NCBI RefSeq assembly: GCF_040362915.1
Contig: NZ_AP029612.1
Location: 930,001 to 994,000 of the forward strand
DNA length: 64,000 nucleotides
Reading direction: 5' to 3'
Source of the DNA: Sediminibacterium sp. KACHI17
GTDB lineage: Bacteria; Bacteroidota; Bacteroidia; Chitinophagales; Chitinophagaceae
How positions within the stretch are numbered: position 1 is the first letter of the stretch; every line of letters starts with the position of its first letter. Under the pieces are notes generated by a model that did not search any database, was not told the origin of the DNA, and was given only the letters and a program-made list of their open reading frames with translations. A program made the translations under genes and the position numbers. Shown in pieces: positions 17,345 to 25,821 of this stretch.

Positions 17345-19129
17345 ATGAATATGAGTGTTGTAGAACAGATCAAATCAGCAGCAGCTACCACGATCACAGA
17401 GTTGTATCAAATACAGATACAACCTGCCGATATACTGGTGAATGCTACCAAACCGGAATTTGAAGGTGATTATACGGTCGTACTTTTTGCATTGGTCAAA
17501 CAACTTAAAAAGTCACCCGATGCTTTAGGTGAAGAGATTGGCAAAGCAATGCTCGAAAAATTTCCCCTGTTATTCAGCAACTATAATATCATCAAAGGTT
17601 TTTTGAATCTTTCAGTTACAGACGCTTATTGGTTTCAGTTCTTATCAGAGCAGCATACGAATCCAACATTTGGTTTCAACACTGTTAAGCATGAAAAGGT
17701 AATGGTTGAGTATTCTTCACCCAACACCAATAAACCCCTGCATTTAGGTCATTTACGTAACAATTTTTTAGGATGGAGTATTGCTGAGATATTAAAGGCC
17801 ACCGGTCATGATGTTGTTAAAACCTGTATCGTAAACGACCGTGGTGTGCATATATGTAAAAGCATGATTGCTTGGCAACGATTTGCCAATGGTGCAACTC
17901 CTGCCAGTACCGGTATGAAAGGTGATCATTTTGTGGGTGATTATTATGTAAAATTCAATGACGCCTATAAAAAAGAAATGGATGAACTGGTTGCTTCAGG
18001 TATGACGAAAGAACAGGCTGAAAAAGAAGCACCCATCATGAAAGATACCCAACAAATGCTGATCGATTGGGAAGCAGGCAAGCCTGAAGTGATGGAATTG
18101 TGGCGCACCATGAATGGCTGGGTATATGAGGGTTTCAACCAAACCTATCAACGAATCGGAAGTGATTTTGACAAGACCTATTATGAAAGCAATACCTACC
18201 TGCTTGGAAAAGATCTGGTAGAAACGGGATTGACCAAAGACGTGTTTTTTCAAAAAGAAGATGGCAGTGTATGGATCGATCTGACAGCTGATGGACTCGA
18301 TGAAAAACTGGTTCGAAGAAAAGATGGCACATCGGTATATATCACACAGGATATTGGATTGGCTGAGCAAAAACAAAAGGAGTTCAATGCACAGCAAAGT
18401 ATCTATGTGGTGGGTGATGAACAGAATTATCATTTTAAGGTATTGAAACTGATCTGTCAGAAATTACAGCTGCCTTCTGCAGATGGTATTTATCATTTGA
18501 GTTATGGAATGGTAGAATTACCATCAGGTAAAATGAAAAGTCGTGAAGGAACGGTTGTGGATGCTGATGATCTGGTGGAGGAAATGGTAAATATTGCGCG
18601 ACAAAAAACGGAAGAACTCGGGAAGGTAAAAGATTTCACAGCGGAAGAATTGAAAGAACTCTATGATATCATTGGACTGGGGGCGCTTAAATTTTTCCTC
18701 CTGCGTGTAGACCCCAAAAAGAAAATGATCTTTAATCCGGAAGAAAGCATCGATTTCCATGGATTTACGGGTCCGTTTATTCAATACACCCATGCGCGTA
18801 TCAAGAGCATCCTGAGAAAAAATACTGCAGCCCATGATTCATGGTCCATGGTCCATGGACTACTTCCTCTGGAAAAAGAACTCCTCCTCACCCTCGAGCA
18901 GTTCCCAACCGTACTGAATGAAGCTGCCTCTGAACATGATCCTTCAAAAGTGGCGATCTATGTATTCAATTTGGCGAAAACCTTCAATTCATTTTATACG
19001 GAACATTCGATTGCCAATGCGGAGAATGAGGAGAAAAAAAGATTGAGACTGGCTTTATCGCAACTAACAGCACTGACCTTGAAAAATGGAATGTCTGTAC
19101 TGGGTATCAGAGTACCGGAGCGGATGTAA
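17345..19129 (+). CDS. argS: Arginine--tRNA ligase
   Basis: Class I aminoacyl-tRNA synthetase of 594 residues that charges tRNA-Arg in the cytoplasm. The N-terminal Add-1 domain recognises the tRNA elbow. The HIGH motif is HLGH in NKPLHLGHLRNN, and the KMSKS-equivalent is KMKSREG. The C-terminal helical domain (about 480-594) binds the anticodon. A stretch near residues 496-505 (HDSWSMVHG) is encoded by a family B word repeat and looks like an in-frame insertion in a variable linker. A tRNA-Leu gene follows, separately promoted. Confidence 0.96.
   Translation: MNMSVVEQIKSAAATTITELYQIQIQPADILVNATKPEFEGDYTVVLFALVKQLKKSPDALGEEIGKAMLEKFPLLFSNYNIIKGFLNLSVTDAYWFQFLSEQHTNPTFGFNTVKHEKVMVEYSSPNTNKPLHLGHLRNNFLGWSIAEILKATGHDVVKTCIVNDRGVHICKSMIAWQRFANGATPASTGMKGDHFVGDYYVKFNDAYKKEMDELVASGMTKEQAEKEAPIMKDTQQMLIDWEAGKPEVMELWRTMNGWVYEGFNQTYQRIGSDFDKTYYESNTYLLGKDLVETGLTKDVFFQKEDGSVWIDLTADGLDEKLVRRKDGTSVYITQDIGLAEQKQKEFNAQQSIYVVGDEQNYHFKVLKLICQKLQLPSADGIYHLSYGMVELPSGKMKSREGTVVDADDLVEEMVNIARQKTEELGKVKDFTAEELKELYDIIGLGALKFFLLRVDPKKKMIFNPEESIDFHGFTGPFIQYTHARIKSILRKNTAAHDSWSMVHGLLPLEKELLLTLEQFPTVLNEAASEHDPSKVAIYVFNLAKTFNSFYTEHSIANAENEEKKRLRLALSQLTALTLKNGMSVLGIRVPERM
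18836..18860. repeat. Family B word repeat inside argS
   Basis: TTCATGGTCCATGG and the perfect palindrome GTCCATGGAC share 12 bases with the hairpin at 33456-33516 (TTCATGGTCCAT). It keeps the argS frame and encodes roughly HDSWSMVHGL. Confidence 0.6.
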
Positions 19130-19181
19130 TTAGGACTTTAAAAATCTTGAGTTCTAAGCCATATCATTTCCTGAATCACTG

Positions 19182-19189
19182 TATATTTG
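19182..19189 (+). promoter_or_regulatory. -7 promoter box for tRNA-Leu
   Basis: TATATTTG matches TAnnTTTG, 14 bases before the mature tRNA 5' end. Confidence 0.6.
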
Positions 19190-19203
19190 CCGTCCCAAAG
19201 AAT

Positions 19204-19289
19204 GCGGAGGTGGCGAAATTGGTAGACGCACTACTTTGAGGTGGTAGCGCCTTTTACCGGGCGTGGGAGTTCGAATCTCCTCTTCCGCA
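19204..19289 (+). tRNA. tRNA-Leu (anticodon GAG)
   Basis: A full tRNA: acceptor GCGGAGG pairs with CTTCCGC plus discriminator A. The anticodon loop TTGAGGT gives GAG. A long class II variable arm and the T-loop TTCGAAT are present. CCA is not encoded. Its last 26 bases plus three more are repeated at 19428-19456. Confidence 0.95.
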
Positions 19290-19371
19290 CTAAACCCAGA
19301 TATAATTTCTGGGTTTTTTATTGTTCTTACATTATTCTTTCGGAAGAGTATGGGATTATTGTGCTTCTCTT

Positions 19372-19453
19372 AGCTGAATGGTTGTATGCTTTACTTTGAG
19401 CTGATAGTCCCCACGGTACCGTGGGGATGGGAGTTCGAATCTCCTCTTCCGCA
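19372..19453 (+). pseudogene. Degenerate tRNA-Leu copy (3' half intact)
   Basis: The T-arm and 3' acceptor are identical to the upstream tRNA-Leu over 29 bases (19264-19292 and 19428-19456). The anticodon region TACTTTGAGCTGATAG is close to TACTTTGAGGTGGTAG. The 5' acceptor strand is not recognisable, so it should not fold as a tRNA. The variable-arm position holds a perfect 20-base palindrome (19408-19427) with CGGTACCG at its centre. No other gene is visible in the 259 bases between the tRNA and the next gene. Confidence 0.75.
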
Positions 19454-19548
19454 CTATCCCATTTAAGATGTCAGGAATTAAAACTCAAAGCAGCTTAAAT
19501 GGAATTTTTATTTTGTAGCTTCATTTAAAACTTGAAAAAAGTATCATA

Positions 19549-20802
19549 ATGGCTGACTTTATCATACACTGTCCTAATTGTAACCACCAATTCGATCCCG
19601 GAGATTCTATGCGAGATGAGATCGAAAAAGAGCTACGTGCCAAAGTGATCGATTGGCAGAAGAAAAAAGACGAGGAATTCAAACAGAAAGAGTTGGTCTT
19701 TCAGCAACAGCTTCAACAAAAAGAAGAAGAAGCCAATAAAAAATTGGCCGCAGAAAAAAAGAAACTCGAAGAAGAATTACGTGAATCGCTTCGAAAGAAC
19801 ATTGTTGCTGATTTTGAGAACCAGTTAAAAATGCTTCAGGAAGCAGATAAAGAAAAGGAAGAAAAGCTCAAAGAAGCCCGTAAAAAGGAACTGGAATTCT
19901 TACAAAAAGAGCAAGCACTCAAAACCAAAGAAGAAGAATTAGAACTTTCATTACAAAGACAACTCATAGAAGAAAGAGAAAAACTCAAAGAGCAATTAGC
20001 GAAAGAGGAAGCTGAGAAACTTAGCATCAAAGAACAGGAATACCAGCTTCGCATGAAAGAAATGGAGAAGCAGATCGAAGACCAGAAAAAACTGGTGGAA
20101 GAAATGCGCCGTAAGTCAGAGCAAGGAAGTATGCAACTCCAGGGTGAAGTGCAGGAACTGATGTTGGAATCCTTATTACAAACCACTTTCCCTTTTGATA
20201 AAATTGAAGAAGTAGGAAAAGGCGTTCGCGGAGCTGATTGTATTCAAACTGTCAGAAATCAATTTGGCAATGAGGCAGGAAAGATCATCTATGAAAGTAA
20301 ACGTACCAAAGATTTTGCAATCGACTGGATCGAAAAATTAAAAACAGATATGCGTAATCTGGGTGCAGATGTAGCCGTGATCGTTACACAAACCCTTCCC
20401 AAAGATATGGATCGCTTTGGTGAAAAAGATGGTGTATATATCTGCACATTCAACGAAGTAAGAAGTGTAGCCTTGTTGTTGAGAAATGCATTGCTAAAAA
20501 TTGCAGATGCTAAAAAAAGTCAGGAAAACAAAGGCGATAAAATGGTGATGTTATACGACTATCTGATCGGTTCAGAATTCAGTGAACAATGGAAAGCCAT
20601 CAGAGAAGGTTTTATGACCATGAAACTGAGCATTCAGAAAGAAAGAGATGCCATGGAAAAACTTTGGAAAGCCAGAGAAAAACAATTGGAAAAAGTACTA
20701 CTGAATGCTGCACATATCAAAGGTTCTATTGAAGGAATCGCAGGAGCGGATGCTGTGAACCTTAATTTATTGGAAGACAATGACCCCTTGATTCTTGAAT
20801 AA
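19549..20802 (+). CDS. DUF2130 protein with long coiled coil
   Basis: Protein of 417 residues of the DUF2130 family. The N-terminus has a CPNC motif (HCPNCNHQFDPG). Residues about 25-200 form a very charged Lys/Glu coiled coil. The C-terminal domain has the family's conserved GVRGADCIQTV and IIYESKRTKDF, resembling a PD-(D/E)xK nuclease core with a DC...YESK pattern (inference). Cytoplasmic, function unknown. The next gene starts inside its end (8-base overlap), suggesting translational coupling. Confidence 0.85.
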   Translation: MADFIIHCPNCNHQFDPGDSMRDEIEKELRAKVIDWQKKKDEEFKQKELVFQQQLQQKEEEANKKLAAEKKKLEEELRESLRKNIVADFENQLKMLQEADKEKEEKLKEARKKELEFLQKEQALKTKEEELELSLQRQLIEEREKLKEQLAKEEAEKLSIKEQEYQLRMKEMEKQIEDQKKLVEEMRRKSEQGSMQLQGEVQELMLESLLQTTFPFDKIEEVGKGVRGADCIQTVRNQFGNEAGKIIYESKRTKDFAIDWIEKLKTDMRNLGADVAVIVTQTLPKDMDRFGEKDGVYICTFNEVRSVALLLRNALLKIADAKKSQENKGDKMVMLYDYLIGSEFSEQWKAIREGFMTMKLSIQKERDAMEKLWKAREKQLEKVLLNAAHIKGSIEGIAGADAVNLNLLEDNDPLILE

Positions 20803-21901
20803 CTTATTCGGACATATCAGTAAGACCGGAGAAGCAGAAAAACCTTCTAAAAAGAAACCCATCTTTCCGGTCAATGATGAGTTGAGAAAATACCTTACCC
20901 AGTACAGTCGTGAAGTAAAATTGCCTGTGAGTTATAAAGATTTACAGCGGTATACCTATTCTGTTCCGTTGAAAGACAGACAAGGGAACGACACATCATG
21001 GGAGAAGGTTTCTTATGATATGCATGAATGGAATTACCTCCGTGAAAATCTGGTACGTATCTATGCCATTCTGAAAACGGAAGGTGACATGAGCTATATC
21101 AATCACCTGGATGTGGCAAGAATTGATTTTTGTTATTTCGGGAATAGTCAGCCATTTCGTATTCGCATTGTAAATAAGTTCAATGATAATTACGATCATT
21201 ATTATATTAAACAAGCAGATGCGAGCAGGGTTTATGGATTAGAATTGGAACACCTCCTCTCTCCTAACCGCATGACCTATTTTACAGATCGAGATACTTT
21301 AATTGAAGAACATATCCCGGGCATACCTGGAGATATTTTCATCACTGATCATCTACACAGCAACAATACGAATCTCATTCGACTTGCAAAAGAGTTTGTA
21401 AAATTCAATGAGCGATGTTTTGTGCAATTACTGGGAGATATGCGTTCTTACAATTTCGTAGTGAACATCATTCCGGACATTGAAGATTTTCAATACCGTA
21501 TTCGTGCTATTGACTTTGATCAACAATCTTATGAAGGCAGAAAAAATTTATACTTGCCGCAATTTTTCAAAGAGAATCGTGCATTAGTGGATATAGTCTT
21601 AAAACACCTTAATACTGATTCTATTGCACAGTATCAAGCAGAAGAAAGGACCATGATGACATATCGATTGGTGTCTTCAAGATATCGCATCAAAGAACTA
21701 CTGGACATCATGAGTAAGGATACTATATCAACACCAGAAAAATTATTGCAGTTAAAGACGGAATTATCTTTTCACTTCAAAGCGGGTGCTTCATTTTCGA
21801 AAGCCCGCACGATGGGGCAATTGGTCAAAAGACAATTGAAACAGACATTACAGAATAACTTATTACTGATTCCCAAAACGAAAAGCAGATTTGATGATTA
21901 A
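20795..21901 (+). CDS. Unrecognised protein with kinase-like (APH-type) motifs
   Basis: Cytoplasmic protein of 368 residues, no family recognised by name. Motifs come in kinase order: a candidate ATP lysine (Lys139, HYYIKQ), Glu150/Glu152 as helix C candidates, a hinge-like LIEEHIPGIPGD (169-180), GDMRSYN (214-220) matching the HxDxxxxN catalytic loop with Gly for His, and IDFD (239-242) matching the metal-binding Asp. I infer a kinase-like fold. The TTG start overlaps the DUF2130 stop; the next Met is about 75 residues in. Confidence 0.6.
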   Translation: MNNLFGHISKTGEAEKPSKKKPIFPVNDELRKYLTQYSREVKLPVSYKDLQRYTYSVPLKDRQGNDTSWEKVSYDMHEWNYLRENLVRIYAILKTEGDMSYINHLDVARIDFCYFGNSQPFRIRIVNKFNDNYDHYYIKQADASRVYGLELEHLLSPNRMTYFTDRDTLIEEHIPGIPGDIFITDHLHSNNTNLIRLAKEFVKFNERCFVQLLGDMRSYNFVVNIIPDIEDFQYRIRAIDFDQQSYEGRKNLYLPQFFKENRALVDIVLKHLNTDSIAQYQAEERTMMTYRLVSSRYRIKELLDIMSKDTISTPEKLLQLKTELSFHFKAGASFSKARTMGQLVKRQLKQTLQNNLLLIPKTKSRFDD

Positions 21902-21951
21902 AGGAACGGAGATCATCAAGAAAAACCTGTCCCATCATTCAATTTCAACAT

Positions 21952-22575
21952 TTAAGAATTGATCCAAAACAAAGTCAAGTCATTGATCAAACGATATTCT
22001 AGTTGCAATCCTATATCCACTTCATTTTTTTGAAAAGAGGCATTGATCTTTCCTTCCAAAGCATTTGGCATTTGCCAAATTCTTAATACCTCACTAAAAT
22101 CCACATCTCCATTCCCCCACCATTTGAACATGGCTTCTTTCGCACTCCACAATAAAGTGAGTAATTGAATTCTATCAACACTCGCATGATCAACCATCTG
22201 CAATTCTTCAAGGTGTAGAAATTTATGTTTGATCTTTTCAACACGCGGCGTTAAAAGTTCAATATCGACTCCTACCCTTTCTGTTTTGCTGACAATAGCA
22301 GCTGCAAAATTTCCACAGTGCGAAATAGAAAAATGATATTGTTCATCTGGAAGAAACGGTTTTCGCGTATCTGCGATCTCAATGAGTTCAGCAGGAAAAT
22401 CCGGAAACAAATACCCTAACAAATAGCGACCCGCCAGATGTTGTAAGCGTTTAAGGGGATGAGCGATTTCTTTTTTCAATGAAACCTTCTCCAAAAAAAA
22501 TGATTCGGTCTCAGTGATCTCCCATACTGCTAAACGAGTATCGTGGTTGATATCTTGTTGATAAAACAGAGGCAC
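21952..22575 (-). CDS. 4'-phosphopantetheinyl transferase
   Basis: Moves the phosphopantetheine arm of CoA onto carrier proteins. It is 207 residues, the Sfp-type two-lobe length. Family motifs: VGVDIELL with the metal Asp, and WSAKEAMFKWWG matching (W/F)xxKExxxK. Which carrier it serves is not shown. Starts with GTG at 22575, and no in-frame ATG lies near. Divergent from dcd. Confidence 0.9.
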   Translation of the reverse strand: MPLFYQQDINHDTRLAVWEITETESFFLEKVSLKKEIAHPLKRLQHLAGRYLLGYLFPDFPAELIEIADTRKPFLPDEQYHFSISHCGNFAAAIVSKTERVGVDIELLTPRVEKIKHKFLHLEELQMVDHASVDRIQLLTLLWSAKEAMFKWWGNGDVDFSEVLRIWQMPNALEGKINASFQKNEVDIGLQLEYRLINDLTLFWINS

Positions 22576-22645
22576 TTGGAATGATTGCGTTTTAGATTGC
22601 AGATTTAAGATTTATTTGCATCCCAACCCAAAAAACTAACGAATA

Positions 22646-23182
22646 ATGATCCTGACAGATAAGCGCATACTTGAGGAAATGGATAAAGGCACCATTAAAA
22701 TTGAACCTTACAATCGTGCCGATCTGGGCAGTAACAGCTATGATGTTCATCTGGGAAAGACTTTGGCAGTATATGTCGATGAAGTATTGGATGCCAAAAA
22801 ACACAATAAGATCGAATATTTTGATATTCCGGATGAAGGATATGTGCTTGAGCCGCACAAGTTTTACCTCGGCGTTACACTTGAGTACACGGAAACACAT
22901 GCCCACGTACCTTTTCTGGAAGGAAAATCCTCAACAGGTAGACTTGGTATCGATATTCACGCAACTGCAGGTAAAGGTGATGTAGGATTTTGTGGTAACT
23001 GGACACTCGAGATCTCTTGCAAACAACCTGTACGGGTATATCATGGAATGCCGATCGGACAGCTGATCTACTTCCCTGTTGAAGGAGAGATCGAAGTAAA
23101 ATACAATCAGAAATCCAACGCCAAATACAGCGGTCAACCCAATAAGCCGGTGGAGAGTATGATGTGGAAGAATAAATTTTAG
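22646..23182 (+). CDS. dcd: dCTP deaminase
   Basis: Converts dCTP to dUTP for thymidylate synthesis. It is 178 residues with the dUTPase-like trimeric fold. GKSSTGRLGIDIHATAG and the later FCGNWTLEISC give the conserved nucleotide site, with the Glu of the WTLEI segment as the probable catalytic residue. GMPIGQLIYF is typical of the family. Single gene; a large word hairpin fills the gap to the convergent tspO. Confidence 0.95.
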   Translation: MILTDKRILEEMDKGTIKIEPYNRADLGSNSYDVHLGKTLAVYVDEVLDAKKHNKIEYFDIPDEGYVLEPHKFYLGVTLEYTETHAHVPFLEGKSSTGRLGIDIHATAGKGDVGFCGNWTLEISCKQPVRVYHGMPIGQLIYFPVEGEIEVKYNQKSNAKYSGQPNKPVESMMWKNKF

Positions 23183-23315
23183 TTGTGAATGGTCAATTAT
23201 GAGTAGTGAATAGTCAGTAGTGAGTATATGTTTTAGATGTAGAACATACTCATTGATCATTGACAATTCACCATTCACAATGCCTAACTCACTACTGACT
23301 ATTCACTACTCACTC
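23183..23315. repeat. Word-type inverted repeat, family A (copy 1), double arms
   Basis: About 130 bases built from GTGAATGGTCAATT, AGTAGTGAATAGTCAGTAGTGAG and their complements. Two right arms pair with parts of the left arm. It fills the dcd-tspO gap and overlaps the tspO stop codon at 23314. Relatives are at 32289, 42526 and 53302. Confidence 0.85.
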
Positions 23316-23787
23316 AATTCAGCCTCCAAATCGCTGCATTGAGCAAGAGTGCAAAGCTTACCCAGGAGATGTAGGGCACCAAAAGCCATGCTGCTAACTT
23401 CGAGTGTTTCGCGAAATGCAAAATGGTCATTAGTATTAAGATCCAAAGTGCGATCATTTCAATCAATGCCCATCCGGTGGCGTGCAATCCGAAAAAAATA
23501 AATGACCAGCAGAAGTTGAATAGGAATTGTAAAATAAACAATTGTAATGCCTGATTTCTTGCTTTTGATACAGGTTGTTTCCATATCAGGTATGCGCTGA
23601 CACCCATTAAGAAATAAAGGGTTGTCCATACCGGACCAAATAACCAATTGGGTGGATTGAATGAAGGTTTATTGAGAGATGCATACCAAGTAGGTATTTC
23701 ATTCACTGTTACCAATCCACCTACTGCACCTAACGAAACACAAAGTACAATGGAGGTAATTAATTTTATGAGATCAGATTTTTTCAT
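23314..23787 (-). CDS. tspO: TspO/MBR family tryptophan-rich sensory protein
   Basis: Integral membrane protein of 157 residues with five hydrophobic segments and the family motif WYASLNKPSFNPPNW near the N-terminus, then GPVWTTLYFLMG. TspO proteins bind porphyrins and act in tetrapyrrole and stress responses (family knowledge). Its start overlaps the end of the DUF3810 gene by 14 bases, so the two are probably co-translated. Confidence 0.93.
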   Translation of the reverse strand: MKKSDLIKLITSIVLCVSLGAVGGLVTVNEIPTWYASLNKPSFNPPNWLFGPVWTTLYFLMGVSAYLIWKQPVSKARNQALQLFILQFLFNFCWSFIFFGLHATGWALIEMIALWILILMTILHFAKHSKLAAWLLVPYISWVSFALLLNAAIWRLN

Positions 23788-24895
23788 GTTTCTTGATATA
23801 AGCTATTAATAATCCAACCACCTCATCATAACTACGTAAACCTTCGGCCTGATCGTTGGCTTTCAGATATCTTTCATAAAGATCATTGAATGCAGGTGAT
23901 ATCTTGTTACTACGTTGCTGAAAAAAGGTCCTTATTTCTTTTCGATCTTTTCGCACCAATGTATCCAATCGCTCGCGATTCTGCTGAATAACGGATTCGA
24001 ATCGAACAGAGTCTTTTGCCAATGCCAGCATAAATAACTCCTCTCGTTGGGCATAGGTAAACAACTCATTCAATGCTGAATAACGGAAATAAGGATCATT
24101 GGTTGATAAAGCTGCGAGAAATCCCACAAAATTGGCTTCACTCTCACTGGCATATCCAAGTTGATGTCCGATCTCATGACAAGACACAAAAGGAATCAAT
24201 ACACGAGGAATATCCTTCCGAACCTGTCCTTCCCCGGAAAATGGATTGTAGTAGCCGGTAAAAGACAACCAGTCAGCGATAGGGGTAAATAGACTCGGCT
24301 TCAGCGAACGTTGTGTATAATTCAGAAAAAAGTATTGATCCGACAATCGGCTATACCCGATTCCAGCCATCCGAAAAATACTGTCTACCGGTGGTTCTGG
24401 CAGTACGGTATCCGATAATCGCAGACGGCAGGCATTCAAACTATCGATCAGGCGATTGGTCAATTGAATCACTTCCTCTGTTTCATATTCTTTGGTAGAT
24501 AATTTCAATTGATGAGCGATCCCCAACCGATCATAGTTCAAGCCCCATAACAGTCTGAAAATGATATAGATATACAATATTTTGCCAAATAATTTCAATG
24601 CTATGGGAATCACAGAATGTCGATTGAGCTTCCCCCCGACCAATCGTATAATAAAACGGATAAGTCCGACTATTAGACTGATAATGAATAGAATATAAAG
24701 AACATCCCCCACACTGAACGGTACCCATTTGGTCACGGCTCTTAGAAGATAGGATATACCTTTGTAGATTCCGGTACTGTACCAATTTTCAATAATTGAA
24801 GGAAAATAACCCAGCAAATGCAATAGCAAGGCTATAAAAAGGAGCGATCCTGTTTTTATCCAGATCAAAGGGGATGGTTTCTGACCTTCATTCAT
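23774..24895 (-). CDS. DUF3810 membrane metalloprotease-like protein
   Basis: Protein of 373 residues with three predicted N-terminal membrane segments, then a soluble region carrying HExxH as SCHEIGHQLG and a later ASESEANFVGFLA helix whose Glu could be the third zinc ligand. This is the zincin pattern, so protease activity is inferred. First gene of a pair with tspO. Confidence 0.85.
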   Translation of the reverse strand: MNEGQKPSPLIWIKTGSLLFIALLLHLLGYFPSIIENWYSTGIYKGISYLLRAVTKWVPFSVGDVLYILFIISLIVGLIRFIIRLVGGKLNRHSVIPIALKLFGKILYIYIIFRLLWGLNYDRLGIAHQLKLSTKEYETEEVIQLTNRLIDSLNACRLRLSDTVLPEPPVDSIFRMAGIGYSRLSDQYFFLNYTQRSLKPSLFTPIADWLSFTGYYNPFSGEGQVRKDIPRVLIPFVSCHEIGHQLGYASESEANFVGFLAALSTNDPYFRYSALNELFTYAQREELFMLALAKDSVRFESVIQQNRERLDTLVRKDRKEIRTFFQQRSNKISPAFNDLYERYLKANDQAEGLRSYDEVVGLLIAYIKKHEKI

Positions 24896-24967
24896 GGTTA
24901 CAAATATGGGATTTCCTCTTGATTCAGGTCTGTTGATAAGTAGAAAGCCTTGAAAGGCAATTTTCTC

Positions 24968-24998
24968 TTGGCATTTCCGCCATTATGGACTACCTTTG
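24968..24998 (+). promoter_or_regulatory. Promoter of the yceD-rpmF-plsX operon
   Basis: TTG at 24968-24970 and TACCTTTG at 24991-24998, spaced 20 bases: both parts of the Bacteroidota -33/-7 promoter. The first gene starts at 25019. Confidence 0.75.
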
Positions 24999-25018
24999 CA
25001 AGCCCTTAAAAATCGGTT

Positions 25019-25564
25019 ATGAGTCATCGGCGGGAATATGAGATAGCTTTTGTGGGTTTAAAGCCGGGGACTCATGTATACGAATACCGTATTGAGGACA
25101 AGTTCTTTACGAGTTATGGAGAGCAGGATTTCAACAACTGCATCGCCAATATAAAATTGAGTTTGGAGAAGAATAACAACTTCATGCAACTCAAGTTTGA
25201 TATTGACGGTACATTGGAGACTCCTTGCGACAGATGTGGAAACCAATTGCCGTTACAACTCTGGGATGAGTTCAACATCATTGTAAAAATGGTGGACGAC
25301 CCTGAAATCATGAATGAGCAAGAAGAAGATCCTGATGTGTATTATATCAGTCGAGGAGAAAGCCATCTGTACCTGAGCGATTGGATCTATGAATTCATCA
25401 ACCTCAGTATTCCGCTCCAGAAAATGTGTAAGGAAAGTGAAGTGGGTGGTCCACTGTGTAATAAAGAAGTGTTGGAGAAATTGAAGAAGATGGAAGAAGA
25501 AGCACAAAAAGACCAACACAAAACGGTTTGGAAGGGACTAGAAAAATTTAAAGATTTAGAATAA
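25019..25564 (+). CDS. yceD: DUF177 (YceD) family protein
   Basis: Cytoplasmic protein of 181 residues. The conserved metal-like pair is in TPCDRCGNQLPLQLWD, with a second pair near MCKESEVGGPLC. YceD is usually beside rpmF, as here, and has been linked to 23S rRNA levels in plants and bacteria (family knowledge). First gene of the yceD-rpmF-plsX operon. Confidence 0.88.
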   Translation: MSHRREYEIAFVGLKPGTHVYEYRIEDKFFTSYGEQDFNNCIANIKLSLEKNNNFMQLKFDIDGTLETPCDRCGNQLPLQLWDEFNIIVKMVDDPEIMNEQEEDPDVYYISRGESHLYLSDWIYEFINLSIPLQKMCKESEVGGPLCNKEVLEKLKKMEEEAQKDQHKTVWKGLEKFKDLE

Positions 25565-25592
25565 ACATTATTGATACTCTAAAATTCGAGAT

Positions 25593-25787
25593 ATGCCGAA
25601 TCCTAAACGCAGACATTCACAGCAGCGCAGTGCAAAAAGAAGAACGCACTACGTAGCACAGGAAGTTACATTGAGCAAAGACAGCACCACAGGTGAAACA
25701 CACGTACGCCATCGTGCACACGTGAGCGAAGGTAAATTGTTCTATAAAGGGAAACTGGTAGCTGAGAAAGCACCATTGAAAGCTTAA
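25593..25787 (+). CDS. rpmF: 50S ribosomal protein L32
   Basis: Ribosomal protein of 64 residues: MPNPKRRHSQQRSAKRRTH is the standard L32 opening. It lacks the zinc cysteines of some L32 forms. It sits 28 bases after yceD and 34 before plsX, the common operon order. Confidence 0.97.
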   Translation: MPNPKRRHSQQRSAKRRTHYVAQEVTLSKDSTTGETHVRHRAHVSEGKLFYKGKLVAEKAPLKA

Positions 25788-25821
25788 TCCTTTTAGTACA
25801 GTTTAACCAAGCTTACCGCGC

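Noticed and set aside
19372-19453. Second tRNA-Leu as functional
   Set aside because: No 5' acceptor strand to pair with CTTCCGC and a 20-base palindrome in the variable arm.
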